From NCBI GenBank assembly GCA_035310015.1, contig DATGEO010000083.1:1-33708 (forward strand): a DNA stretch of 33,708 nt. The letters are read 5' to 3'. Made by a program: the position numbers and the translations under genes. The notes beneath the pieces were generated by a model. It was not told the origin of the DNA, did no database searches, and saw nothing but the letters and a program-made list of their open reading frames with translations. Positions 23,681 through 31,757 of the stretch are shown here, piece by piece; within the stretch, counting starts at the first letter, position 1; every line of letters begins with the position of its first letter. This DNA comes from DATGEO01 sp035310015 (lineage in GTDB: Bacteria > Chloroflexota > Dormibacteria > Dormibacterales > Dormibacteraceae).

Positions 23681-24115
23681 GTGCTCCGGCTGCGCGGAGG
23701 CTCTCCGGTGCTGGCGGGCCCGTGCGGGCCCGACCCCTGGTACATCGAGGTCGGCGAGGACGAGGACCCGGTCGGGGTGGTGGGCCGGCTGTCGGCCAAC
23801 CTGCTCGGGCCGCCGCTGCTCGTGCACTCGACCTCGTGGAGGCGCGCGCGAGGTTCTGTGATCCTGTCGTTCATCGTCGTCATCCGCGACGACCAGGCGC
23901 CACAGCTGGAAGGCGTGCCCATCGGCCGCGCCGAGCTGGCGCGCGCGGGCGCCGTGGCGGCGCCGACGAAGATCGCCACGTCCCAGGTCATCGAGCACGG
24001 CCTGCGCCACCTCTCCTGGCTGGCGAAGGACGACCCGGTGGTCAGCTCGGTGCTCAGCGACGAGTGGAAGCAGGTGCTGGCGGGCTACGTGCCGGAGCCC
24101 TTCCAGCACCTCTGA
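23681..24115 (+). CDS. Hypothetical protein
   Basis: 144 residues from a GTG, ending SDEWKQVLAGYVPEPFQHL. I do not recognise the family. A hydrophilic N-terminal beta-rich half (PDPWYIEVGEDEDPVGVVG, SVILSFIVVIRDD) precedes a helical C-terminus (TSQVIEHGLRHLSWLAKDDP). The frame stays open 5' to 23581 with protein-like sequence (VWTTEGPVQAEVFVL), but no ATG, GTG or TTG lies there, so either a CTG near 23621 or the GTG at 23681 is used. It follows DUF1059 on the same strand and ends at a strong hairpin. Confidence 0.55.
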   Translation: MLRLRGGSPVLAGPCGPDPWYIEVGEDEDPVGVVGRLSANLLGPPLLVHSTSWRRARGSVILSFIVVIRDDQAPQLEGVPIGRAELARAGAVAAPTKIATSQVIEHGLRHLSWLAKDDPVVSSVLSDEWKQVLAGYVPEPFQHL

Positions 24116-24157
24116 CCGACGCGGAGCGGTGATCAGCTCGTGGTCAGCGGGGACGTT

Positions 24158-24187
24158 GGGCGGCGGGCCGCGAAAAGCCCGCCGCCC
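24158..24187. terminator. Bidirectional GC-rich hairpin between convergent genes
   Basis: GGGCGGCGGGC (24158-24168) pairs perfectly with 24177-24187 around an 8-base loop containing AAAA. It lies between the stop at 24115 and the stop at 24197 of opposing genes. No clear T run follows on either side. Confidence 0.6.
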
Positions 24188-24196
24188 GATGGCTTA

Positions 24197-25894
24197 CTAG
24201 CTCACGTCCTGCGTGTAGATGTTCTGGTCGAGCCCGCCCGTGCCGTCGAAGCACGTGGAGAGCGAGCTGGTGCAGGCGCCCCCGTTGTGGGAGTCGCCGG
24301 CCACGTCGTTGCCATCCGAGTCGGGCCCTATGACCGCGTCCCGCTGGTCGGTCCAGACGGCTTCGATCGAGGAGCCGGCCGCGGAAACCATGATGTAGTC
24401 ACCGAAGAACGGGACCAGCCGGCCTCCGAACTGCTCGAGGTTCGGATTGGTCAGCGCGGTCGTGAGCTGCTGATGCGTCCAGGTAGTCCCGCCGTCGGTC
24501 GACGCCGAGTACCAGACCCCGAGGCAGGCGCTGCCCTGGCCGGTAGCGCTGTTGCAGGGCGCCCGAGTCGGCTCGTAGTTGGAGTCGGCCCGGCTGTCGT
24601 AATAGATGACGCTCAGCGTGCCGGCGGAGGCGGCGATCCAGGGGAAGAACTGATGGCCGGCCGCAATCGGGTCAACCGCTGTGGCTCCGCTCCATGACAT
24701 GCCGCCGTTTGTCGACTTGACGATCTGGATCTGGCCCTGGCCGCTCCCGAGCTCGGCCATGAACACCATGTAGATCGCGCTGCCGCTGGTTGCGATCGAC
24801 GGCTGCGCCAGGTCGAAGCGCGGGAAAGTCTGCCCGGTCGGGCAGTTGAACGGCGCATCGCCGCACTCGCGCGCGCCGTTGCCCGAGAACTGCTCGGACG
24901 TGAAGGGGTGGAACGGAACGGCGATGGTCGCCATCGAGAAGCTGCGGCCGCCGTCCAGCGAGGATGCGAAAGCCGCCCCCTCGCTCCTGGTCATCTGTCC
25001 GAACGTCCCGCTCAGCTGGCCGAACCACGAGACGTAGACCTGGCCCTGCGGGCCGATGGCGATGTTCGGACCCTGGTTGTTGCAGATGGAGCCGCTGATC
25101 TTCATCGGGGCGCTGAACGAAGCGCCATGGTCGGTCGATCGGGCGATGTCGATCTCGTTGCATCCGTTGCCATGGAACAGCGACCAGGCGGCGTAGACGG
25201 TACCCGCGAAGGGCGAGCTTGTCTGGTCCACCTGAATGCCGGTCTTGTCGTTGAAACCACCGATGCCGAACGTGTTCATCGACAGGATCACGGTCCGCAG
25301 ATACCGAGAGCCGTCGCCGTTGGGCCCGGGAGCGTAGGTCGCAACCCATACGTCCCCGGTGTTGTCGCGGAAGTCGATCGACTGGCCGTTCCGGACTCCG
25401 CGGTTGAAGTTGTTGCCCATGAAGAAGACATCGCCGTTGGTGTCCCATGCCTGAACGGGGTCACCGGCCGCGAAGGCGCCGCCAAGCGCCATCTGGTGCA
25501 CCGGACTCGCGAGACCCTCGGCCGAACCGTCCTTCAAGTAGCCGGGGAGCAGGCTGTCGGTCCAGGTGATCCCAGCGTCGGTGGTGCGGTAGAAACCAGC
25601 CCACGCGTCACCGTTGGTGGGCACCGTGCAGTAGTCGTTGCTGCCCGACGTGCGCACACTCGGGTTGCGCGGGTCGATCGCGATCGTGGGCTCGTTCTGC
25701 ATCCTGCGGTCGACGCCGCAGCGCTGCAGCGTTTTGTCGGTGTACGTGCCGCCGGCGAGGGCATCGGCACTCACATACGGCACCCCCCCGGCGTCGTTCG
25801 TGACCCTGACGTTGCCGGACGCAACACCAGGGCTTGCCTGGGCCACGGACACGATCAGCGCGAACGCGAAGATCACTAACCGGGCTCCTCTCAC
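24197..25894 (-). CDS. Secreted sialidase-fold (BNR/Asp-box) protein
   Basis: A signal peptide (GARLVIFAFALIVSVAQASP) leads a 530-residue beta-propeller. Asp-box turns of the S-x-D-x-G-x-(T/S)-(W/F) type recur: TTDAGITW, STDHGASF, SLDGGRSF, STNGGMSW and STDGGTTW. These mark the sialidase/neuraminidase superfamily fold. The early NEPTIAIDPRNP segment is typical of exo-sialidase-like proteins of unknown activity; I cannot place the Arg triad and Tyr/Glu pair of true sialidases. Several Cys suggest disulphides outside the cell. Start: AGGAGG (25905-25900) is 5 bases from a GTG at 25894, which begins the signal peptide; the longer frame to 25969 is rejected. Divergent from udgX. Confidence 0.78.
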   Translation of the reverse strand: MRGARLVIFAFALIVSVAQASPGVASGNVRVTNDAGGVPYVSADALAGGTYTDKTLQRCGVDRRMQNEPTIAIDPRNPSVRTSGSNDYCTVPTNGDAWAGFYRTTDAGITWTDSLLPGYLKDGSAEGLASPVHQMALGGAFAAGDPVQAWDTNGDVFFMGNNFNRGVRNGQSIDFRDNTGDVWVATYAPGPNGDGSRYLRTVILSMNTFGIGGFNDKTGIQVDQTSSPFAGTVYAAWSLFHGNGCNEIDIARSTDHGASFSAPMKISGSICNNQGPNIAIGPQGQVYVSWFGQLSGTFGQMTRSEGAAFASSLDGGRSFSMATIAVPFHPFTSEQFSGNGARECGDAPFNCPTGQTFPRFDLAQPSIATSGSAIYMVFMAELGSGQGQIQIVKSTNGGMSWSGATAVDPIAAGHQFFPWIAASAGTLSVIYYDSRADSNYEPTRAPCNSATGQGSACLGVWYSASTDGGTTWTHQQLTTALTNPNLEQFGGRLVPFFGDYIMVSAAGSSIEAVWTDQRDAVIGPDSDGNDVAGDSHNGGACTSSLSTCFDGTGGLDQNIYTQDVS

Positions 25895-26059
25895 CACATC
25901 CTCCTTTGGAGAACCATTCGAGCCGACGAAGCTGAGAACGCCCTTCCCTGAACCCCGAACGTGCCACATATCGGCGGCCGGCGCAAGATTCCGCTTCGGC
26001 CGGCCTCAAGATCCGGGGCTTTCGGGTGGCGAGTAGGACTGACCTTAGCGCGCTTACCT

Positions 26060-26689
26060 ATGAAGATGGGCGCCGAGGAGTACGTTCCCGCAAACCACGA
26101 TCTCGACAGCCTGCGCAGCGCGGCCGAAGGGTGTCGCGGGTGCGGCCTCTGGGAGAACGCGACGCAGACGGTCTTCGGGGAGGGCGCCCGCAAGGCCACG
26201 CTGATGCTCGTCGGCGAGCAGCTCGGTGACCGCGAGGACGTCGAGGGCAAACCGTTTGTCGGCCCGGCGGGCCGTCTCCTGGACGAGGGGCTAGCCGAAG
26301 CCGGCATCGAACGCTCGGGCGTGTACGTGACCAACGCGGTCAAGCACTTCCGCTGGGTGCGCCGCGGCAAGCGCAGGCTGCACGAGAAGCCGAACCGCCA
26401 GCAGGTGCGCGCGTGCCGGCCGTGGCTCGAGGCCGAGATAGATGCGGTCAGGCCGCGGCTCATCGTCCTGATGGGAGCCACCGCAGCGCAATCGCTCCTC
26501 GGCGCGGCGTTCCGGGTGACCCAGCACCGCGGCGAAGTGGTGCCGACTCCCGTCGGCGTGCCGGCGGTCGCGACGGTGCACCCATCCTCGATCCTGCGGG
26601 CACCGGATGACACCTCGCGCGCCGAGGCGAAGGCCGCGTTTGTCGCGGATCTGCGCGCCGTCGCCAGGGAGCTCGACAAGCCGCGCTAG
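26060..26689 (+). CDS. udgX: UdgX-type uracil-DNA glycosylase
   Basis: A 209-residue member of the uracil-DNA glycosylase superfamily, UdgX branch, which excises uracil and in the prototype stays covalently bound to the abasic site. The active-site segment VGEQLGDREDVEGKPFVGPA (51-70) and the UdgX-specific insertion RRGKRRLHEKP with H108 correspond to the KRRIH loop whose His forms the DNA adduct. ATVHPSSILR (171-180) is motif B. Cys25, Cys28 and Cys119 are candidate Fe-S ligands; the family-4 KCRPP cysteine position reads KHF. ATG 26060 is used; an earlier ATG at 25961 overlaps the intergenic region and adds basic, non-homologous residues. First gene of a plus-strand series with corA. Confidence 0.9.
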   Translation: MKMGAEEYVPANHDLDSLRSAAEGCRGCGLWENATQTVFGEGARKATLMLVGEQLGDREDVEGKPFVGPAGRLLDEGLAEAGIERSGVYVTNAVKHFRWVRRGKRRLHEKPNRQQVRACRPWLEAEIDAVRPRLIVLMGATAAQSLLGAAFRVTQHRGEVVPTPVGVPAVATVHPSSILRAPDDTSRAEAKAAFVADLRAVARELDKPR

Positions 26690-26713
26690 AGGCCGGGCCT
26701 CTAGCATCGTGAA

Positions 26714-27676
26714 GTGCGCACGCTGTTAACGGTCAACGGTAAGACCGACGCGCAAGACGTCGAGAACATCAACCGCTGCTTCGCGGCGGCGCACAAGGAT
26801 GGCTTCTGGCTCGACATCCAGGCGCCCGACGAGCACGATTACGCGCTGCTCGAGAACGAGTTCAAATTCCACCCGCTGGCCATCGAGGACATCAAGCACC
26901 AGGACCAGCGACCCAAGATCGACGAATATCCGGACTACAACTTCGCCGTCATCTTCGTCGCCGAATGGGCGAACGAGGAGGTCGTGTTCCATGAGCACCA
27001 CCTCTTCGTGGGCCCGACCTATCTCATCACCGTGCACCTCGACCCGGCGCCCGTCCTCAGCCAGCTCCAGGATCGCATCCACAAAAGTCCGGAGCTGACC
27101 AAGGGTCAGCCCGGCTTCCTCACGTACTTGGTCATCGACGCCCTGGTCGACGCCACCTTCCCGACGCTCGAAATCATCGACGAGGTGGTGGACACGCTCG
27201 AAGACGACATCACCGCCAGAGCCGGCACCGACTCGCTCGATCGCATCTATCACCTGAAGCATTCGGTCACAGAGCTCCGGCGCTTTCTCGGCGCCCAGCG
27301 CGACCTCTTCCAGAGGCTCATCACGCACGGCATTCACCTGCACCAGCAGGACATGACCCTGTACTACCGCGACGTGTACGACCACATCGTCCGCCAGTAC
27401 GAGACGGTCGACTCGCTGCGCGACCTGCTCACGAGCGCGATGGACGTCTACCTGTCGACCGTGTCCAACCGCCTGAACCAGACGACCAAGGCGTTGACCG
27501 TGATCGCGAGCCTGTTTCTGCCGCTGAGCTTCCTCACCGGCTTCTACGGGATGAACTTCACCTATCTGACCCAGGTGCTGGAGACGCCATACGCGGCGTT
27601 CGCCGCGGGGGTGGCGACGATGCTCGGCGCCACTCTGATTCAGCTGTGGCTTTTCAAACGCCGCGGCTGGCTTTAG
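26714..27676 (+). CDS. corA: CorA-family magnesium/divalent cation channel
   Basis: A 320-residue protein with the CorA plan: an N-terminal cytosolic alpha/beta domain (LLTVNGK..., HPLAIEDIKHQDQRPKIDEY), long stalk helices, and two C-terminal membrane helices. The channel motif YGMNF (G279-M280-N281) ends helix 1 and a basic tail KRRGWL ends the protein. CorA pentamers carry Mg2+, Co2+ or Ni2+ down the gradient. The start is the GTG at 26714, 24 bases after udgX. Together with the NRAMP/MgtE_N pair at 15083-18052 this is the second divalent-cation system in the window. Confidence 0.93.
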   Translation: MRTLLTVNGKTDAQDVENINRCFAAAHKDGFWLDIQAPDEHDYALLENEFKFHPLAIEDIKHQDQRPKIDEYPDYNFAVIFVAEWANEEVVFHEHHLFVGPTYLITVHLDPAPVLSQLQDRIHKSPELTKGQPGFLTYLVIDALVDATFPTLEIIDEVVDTLEDDITARAGTDSLDRIYHLKHSVTELRRFLGAQRDLFQRLITHGIHLHQQDMTLYYRDVYDHIVRQYETVDSLRDLLTSAMDVYLSTVSNRLNQTTKALTVIASLFLPLSFLTGFYGMNFTYLTQVLETPYAAFAAGVATMLGATLIQLWLFKRRGWL

Positions 27677-27710
27677 GAACATCCCCGCCGGGGGAACGGT
27701 TTCCCAAGTC

Positions 27711-28214
27711 ATGAACGACAAGGCGACGAAAATCAGAATTCCGCCGAAGGGCACGCGCGGTTCGCGAATGACGGGCGGCCCACGGATCCTGCGGCCGGTG
27801 ATGAACGCCATCATGGGCCGCCAGGTGAAGAGGTTCCAGGCCGCCAAAGGCTCGCAGCCCGCGAAGTTCATGGGCTTCCCTGTGCTGCTGCTCACCACGA
27901 TCGGCGCGAAGACGGGCGCCGAGCACACTCACGTGCTGGGCGGCTTTCCCGACGGCCGGGATTCCTGGCTGGTCATCGCCTCCAAGGGCGGCGCGCCGAC
28001 CCACCCCCACTGGTTCATCAACCTCGCCAAGAACCCGGACAAGGTCTGGGCCCAGGTCGGCGACCAGAAGTTCCGGGCGCGCGTCGAATCGCTCGAGGGT
28101 GCCGAGCGGGACAAGGCCTACGACCGCGTGGTCGCCGTCGCCAACAACTACGCCGGCTACCGGACCAAGACCGACCGCGAGATCCCGGTCATCCGCGTCA
28201 CGAGGGCGGACTAG
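27711..28214 (+). CDS. Deazaflavin (F420)-dependent nitroreductase family protein
   Basis: A 167-residue split beta-barrel protein of the Ddn/F420-dependent nitroreductase family. The landmarks are MGFPVLLLTTIGAKTGAEHT (the F420-phosphate binding strand-turn), SWLVIASKGGAPTHPHWFINL and NPDKVWAQVGDQKFRARV, all in family order. Such enzymes use reduced F420 to reduce quinones, nitroaromatics or coumarins. Presence implies an F420-producing organism, in line with Actinomycetota or Chloroflexota-like lineages. It follows corA by 34 bases and meets a convergent lipoprotein gene at a hairpin. Confidence 0.88.
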   Translation: MNDKATKIRIPPKGTRGSRMTGGPRILRPVMNAIMGRQVKRFQAAKGSQPAKFMGFPVLLLTTIGAKTGAEHTHVLGGFPDGRDSWLVIASKGGAPTHPHWFINLAKNPDKVWAQVGDQKFRARVESLEGAERDKAYDRVVAVANNYAGYRTKTDREIPVIRVTRAD

Positions 28215-28220
28215 AGGAGC

Positions 28221-28240
28221 AGCGGCGGAGCGCCACCGCT
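28221..28240. terminator. Hairpin between convergent genes
   Basis: AGCGGCGG (28221-28228) pairs with CCACCGCT (28233-28240) with one mismatch around GAGCG-type loop bases. It lies at the junction of two opposing stops (28214 and 28239). No T run follows. Confidence 0.4.
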
Positions 28241-29239
28241 AGGCGTGCCCAGGGTTGTCGGCCGTGGCCGTGACCGTGGCCGCGGTATCGATCTGGCCCG
28301 AATAGTCGATGGTGCATGAGACGCTCGTGGTCGCGTTGTAGCCGACGTCAGGGTTCACCTGCGTCTGGCAGCTGCCGAGGTCCGTGCCGTTGCTTGCCAG
28401 CGTGAACGTGACCGTCGAAGGCGCCCTTGCGCCGCTCGAGCCGCCGAGGTTCTTCAACAGCGCCGAGACGACGCAGGTCACGGCGCACCTCGAGGTGTCG
28501 ACCGAGACGACGGTGTAGATCGGTGGCAGCGTGGTCAGGTTCGAGAAGTCGATGACGTCGGTGGGCGGCTGCACCTCGAGCCTGGGGCTGTCGAAGCTGC
28601 CGTAGCTGAGGTCCGCGCCGCCCAGGCCGTCGACCACGACCCCCCGCTTCATGCGCAGGTGGACGAGGTAGTGGGGCTGGTCCTGACGGATGAAGACGTC
28701 GGCGCGCGGCCCGGACAGCTCGACGGTGAGCAGGCCGTCGATGGCGACGTCGTCGGCGCGATGCGTCACCGCGGCGCCGAGAAATGTGGAACGGAACGCG
28801 GCGCCCGTGGTCAGGTCGGGCATGGTCGGCGCGAAGGCGCTCGAGCCCGCCCACCACGCGTTGCCTGCGGCTCGCACCAGCTGCTGCGACTGCGGGTCGC
28901 CGCCCATGTGCTTGGCCAGGAAGCTCTGTCCCGGAAGTAAGCCCGGCCCCCGATCAGGATCGCCTCGACCTGGCCGCCGGGACCGGTGACGCTGATGTCC
29001 TCGCGATCCGGCCGCACCAAGACCGCGGAGACCTGCCAGCGCTGCCCGCTGGCGGCGTAGCTGCCGTACATGGCAAACGTCGCCGAAGGACCAAGACCGT
29101 CGGCGACGCCTGCCTCGAGGGAACGCGTCGTCGGCTTGCCGAGATCGAAAGGCAGGTCGCACGCGGCCACGCACACGAGCACCGCGGCGGCCATCGCCGC
29201 GCCGCGAGCCGCACGCCAGGCGAGATTCGTGCCCGTCAC
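28239..29239 (-). pseudogene. Lipoprotein gene with an apparent frameshift
   Basis: From a GTG at 29239 the frame encodes a lipoprotein signal (AMAAAVLVCVAAC, lipobox Cys27) and a mature part up to EAILIGGRAYFRD. The coding continues in the next frame as GQSFLAKHMGGDPQSQQLV and runs to 28239. One added base in the CCC run at 28930-28932 (GGG on the coding strand) would restore a single protein of about 333 residues, so this is a one-base deletion or a sequencing error. The mature part resembles LppX/LprG-type lipid-carrier lipoproteins in its ADDVAIDGLLTVELSGPRAD and PHYLVHLRMKRG strands (tentative). The last 90 residues look Ig-like with two Cys pairs. It is divergent from the RnfD-like gene. 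Confidence 0.65.
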
Positions 29240-29252
29240 CGCACTCCATCCA

Positions 29253-29280
29253 GTAACGGCGCGAATAACATCACCGTTAC
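29253..29280. promoter_or_regulatory. Palindromic operator candidate between divergent genes
   Basis: GTAACGG (29253-29259) and CCGTTAC (29274-29280) are exact inverted copies separated by 14 bases. They fill most of the 47-base gap between the lipoprotein start (29239) and the RnfD-like start (29287). Spacing of about two helical turns between arms fits a dimeric regulator acting on both genes. Confidence 0.45.
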
Positions 29281-29286
29281 CAGATC

Positions 29287-31038
29287 GTGTCCATCACCGA
29301 CGCTCCGCCGTCGGATGTGACTGCCGTTCCGGCCGAGCCCGCGCGGCCCGCTTCCAAGCTTGGACCGAAGCGCCGCGCCATCCGCATCCGCGGCCGCGTG
29401 TACCCGGTGGTTCTGCCCAGCCTTCGCGACCCGCGACTGCACGTGGCGGCGGTGCTGCTCACGCTGCAGGTCCTCGGCCAGACCGTTCTCGACTTCCGCC
29501 TCTCCGTGGCCCAGATCCTCGTCTGCCTTGCCGCCGGCGCGCTGTTCGAGTTCATCGTCGCCTTCTTCAAGGACAAGGTGATCCTGTGGCCGGCGAGCGG
29601 CCTGCTGACCGGCAACAGCACCGCCTTCATCCTGCGCACGCCCGGGACGCTGCACGGCGATTGGTGGAGCCTGCACGGCATCTGGATCTTCCTCGCCGTC
29701 GTCGTGGTCTCCATGGCGTCGAAGTATCTGATCAAGTGGCGCGGCCGGCACATCTTCAACCCGTCGAACCTCGGGCTCGTGATCGCCTTCGTCGCCCTCG
29801 GCCCGCAGTACACCGAGCCGCAGGACCTGTGGTGGATCCCGATGGGACCGTGGATGATCGTGACCTACGCCCTCCTCATCGGCGGCGGGCTGCTGATCGG
29901 TTGGGAGCTGAAGCTGCTCGGCCTCGAGATCGGCTACATGGCCACCTTTGCCGCGGCGGTGGCCCTGAGCCTTGCTCCGGTGCCTGACCACTGCATGGTC
30001 GCGAGCTGGCACGCCACCGCGATGTGCGGCGGCCAGCTCTGGCAGATCCTCGTCACCTCGCCGGAGGTGCTGATCTTCGCCCTGTTCATGGTGCCCGACC
30101 CGCGCACCGTGCCCGACGGCCAGGCGGCCCGTTTCGTCTTCGGCGCGACCACGGCCATCCTTTCGGTGCTGCTGCTCGGCCCGACGACGCTCGAGTTCTG
30201 GACGAAGACCGCCATCCTTGCGAGCCTGGTCTTCACCTGCGCCGGCCGGTTCGCGCTCGCACGGCTCATGGCCCCGGTGGACGACGCGACACGCTTTGGC
30301 GGCGCTTTCCAGCGCTGGGGATGGCGCATCCCGGCCGCGGTCGGGATGGCCGCGCTCGTCGCGTGGTTCCTGCCCGTGGCCGCGGACCTCTCGACCCACG
30401 GCCCGCTGCCCGCAGCGGCCTTGTCCGACGGGACGCTGCCGGCGATCACCCTCAAGGTCGGACCCAGCCTCGACCCGGCCACGTGGGTGGTCGGAACCGC
30501 CGCCGGCGCGCTGCCCGCGCCGAGCAGCTCACAGCCGCATCCGGCGACAGCGCCCGTTTACGTGCTGCCCGCGATACCCGCAATCGTAGTGCCCTCCAAC
30601 GTGACCGACTTCGACAGCACGATCACGCCGGCGATCGCCAACCGCATGGCCCACGACGTGGTGCTCGACCTGGTCATCGAGGCGGTGGCGCGGCAGTCCC
30701 ACGACCTCGATCTGGCCGCGACCGCGGCGGAACCGGACGGGCTCACCGAGTTCACCGACGTCATCAACCAGGACACCGCCGCCGGCAAGTTCGTGCAGAA
30801 GACCTACTCCTTCACGAAGATCACGCTGACCCTCTACCTGCCGAAGTTCAGCACGCAGGCGGCGCGGCTGGTCGGCATCGACCTGCACGGCAGCGCGACC
30901 TTGACCACACGAAACGCCGCGGGGGCGGTGCTTTCGAAGACGACGGTGTCCTACGACAAGAGCTGGGGCCTGGACCGCGACCCTTCGCGGCCGCTGTGGC
31001 CGATCTTCGTCGACTACACCGGGCTGACGCCCGCCTAG
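29287..31038 (+). CDS. RnfD/NqrB-like membrane protein with extracytoplasmic C-terminal domain
   Basis: A 583-residue protein. A basic N-terminus precedes about 10 membrane helices (to about 360), then a soluble C-terminal region of about 200 residues. LLTGNSTAFILRTPG, KWRGRHIFNPSNLGLVIAFV and VPDPRTVPDGQAARFVFGAT line up with the RnfD/NqrB fold, most closely with stand-alone members like the UnbU proteins of enediyne clusters. RnfD and NqrB are flavin-carrying electron-transfer subunits; I see no SGAT-type flavinylation motif and no other rnf or nqr gene, so a lone redox role is inference. The C-terminus has beta-strand-rich sequence (TLTLYLPKFSTQAARLVGID). GTG start at 29287 follows the palindrome. 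Confidence 0.75.
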   Translation: MSITDAPPSDVTAVPAEPARPASKLGPKRRAIRIRGRVYPVVLPSLRDPRLHVAAVLLTLQVLGQTVLDFRLSVAQILVCLAAGALFEFIVAFFKDKVILWPASGLLTGNSTAFILRTPGTLHGDWWSLHGIWIFLAVVVVSMASKYLIKWRGRHIFNPSNLGLVIAFVALGPQYTEPQDLWWIPMGPWMIVTYALLIGGGLLIGWELKLLGLEIGYMATFAAAVALSLAPVPDHCMVASWHATAMCGGQLWQILVTSPEVLIFALFMVPDPRTVPDGQAARFVFGATTAILSVLLLGPTTLEFWTKTAILASLVFTCAGRFALARLMAPVDDATRFGGAFQRWGWRIPAAVGMAALVAWFLPVAADLSTHGPLPAAALSDGTLPAITLKVGPSLDPATWVVGTAAGALPAPSSSQPHPATAPVYVLPAIPAIVVPSNVTDFDSTITPAIANRMAHDVVLDLVIEAVARQSHDLDLAATAAEPDGLTEFTDVINQDTAAGKFVQKTYSFTKITLTLYLPKFSTQAARLVGIDLHGSATLTTRNAAGAVLSKTTVSYDKSWGLDRDPSRPLWPIFVDYTGLTPA

Positions 31039-31128
31039 TCGGGCTCCGCGGCGGCTCCGGGGACGCCGCCCGGCTCGGACACCGCGGGCGGCTCGATGCC
31101 GAACGTGCCGGCGAGGCGCCGCCGAAAG

Positions 31129-31578
31129 CTACTGGAGGCCGTCCCACGTCCAGTGCGGCATCGGCAAGTCTGCCTCGACCACCGAGCCGTGCGGTGAGAC
31201 CGCCATCACCTGCGCGACCGCCCATTCCATGTAGTCGCGGAGTGCCCTGCGGAAGGCAGGGTCGTCGGGGAGACCAGCGTCATCGGCGGCGTTCACGAAG
31301 CACTCGACGAACCGCCGCCCCAGGTCGTCCTCGGCCCCGGTGCCGGCGTGGATGCCCAGCACCGACGAGTGGCCGCCGAACGATCCCGAGTAGCGCTTCG
31401 GGCCGCCGAACACCTCCGCCCAGTACGCGGCGAGGTGCTCGAGGTGGTTGGGGTCGCCGGGATGGGAAAAGGGATGGTTCAGCACGGGGTCGGCGAGGCA
31501 GCGTTCGTGATGGGCCGCCGCGAGCAGGAGTAAGGCCTCGTCACCGCCGGCGAACTCGTAGATGGTGGGCTTGCTCAC
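31129..31578 (-). CDS. Group II truncated haemoglobin (trHbO-like)
   Basis: A 149-residue haem protein. TIYEFAGGDEALLLLAAAHH opens helix A/B and DPVLNHPFSHPGDPNHLEHL the CD/E region. AAYWAEVFGGP and the proximal-His segment VLGIHAGTG follow. RALRDYMEWAVAQVM holds the conserved Trp of group II. Such globins bind O2 or NO and take part in redox and nitrosative stress protection. The start is a GTG at 31578. It is divergent from the chaplin-like gene, so both share the 180-base upstream region. Confidence 0.9.
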   Translation of the reverse strand: MSKPTIYEFAGGDEALLLLAAAHHERCLADPVLNHPFSHPGDPNHLEHLAAYWAEVFGGPKRYSGSFGGHSSVLGIHAGTGAEDDLGRRFVECFVNAADDAGLPDDPAFRRALRDYMEWAVAQVMAVSPHGSVVEADLPMPHWTWDGLQ

Positions 31579-31624
31579 AGCTCGATTGTCCTTGAAAGAA
31601 TTTGTTAATGCCGCTACAGCCTTA

Positions 31625-31651
31625 TTGACATGAGGCGCTAGTACCTATGGG
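31625..31651 (+). promoter_or_regulatory. Candidate promoter of the chaplin-like gene
   Basis: A consensus TTGACA (31625-31630) is followed after 15 bases by TATGGG (31646-31651); TATTAG (31652-31657) is an alternative but too far. The spacing is short for sigma-70. Transcription starting near 31658 would place the structured leader at the very 5' end of the mRNA. Confidence 0.35.
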
Positions 31652-31663
31652 TATTAGGCCATT

Positions 31664-31742
31664 GGTGGAAGACGCGGCGTTTGCTCTATCAGGCTCCAAA
31701 AAAAATGGTGCTGCAAGCAAACGCGCCAGGAGCCAATTCACC
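31664..31742 (+). ncRNA. Structured 5' leader: pseudoknot/switch candidate
   Basis: GCGTTTGCT (31677-31685) pairs exactly with 31716-31724. GGCTCC (31692-31697) pairs exactly with 31729-31734. The pairs interleave, so they form either a pseudoknot or two exclusive hairpins. An outer helix GGTG-G-AA (31664-31670) with TTCACC (31737-31742) encloses them. An A8 run (31698-31705) lies in the loop. CTCCA (31694-31698) can also pair with TGGAG (31745-31749) of the ribosome-binding site, so folding could control translation. I cannot match it to a known riboswitch class. Confidence 0.5.
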
Positions 31743-31757
31743 CATGGAGGGATGCCC

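Noticed and set aside
23408..24109. A 5' extension of the HMG-CoA lyase frame giving 529 residues.
   Set aside because: The added sequence is antisense to the DUF1059 and 23681 genes and has no lyase homology.
24197..25969. Longer start of the sialidase-fold gene at 25969.
   Set aside because: The extra residues lack signal-peptide character, and a strong AGGAGG precedes the GTG at 25894.
31664..31742. c-di-GMP-I riboswitch.
   Set aside because: The tetraloop-receptor and GCAAAGCC-type core sequences of that class are not found, although the position before a surface-protein gene would suit it.
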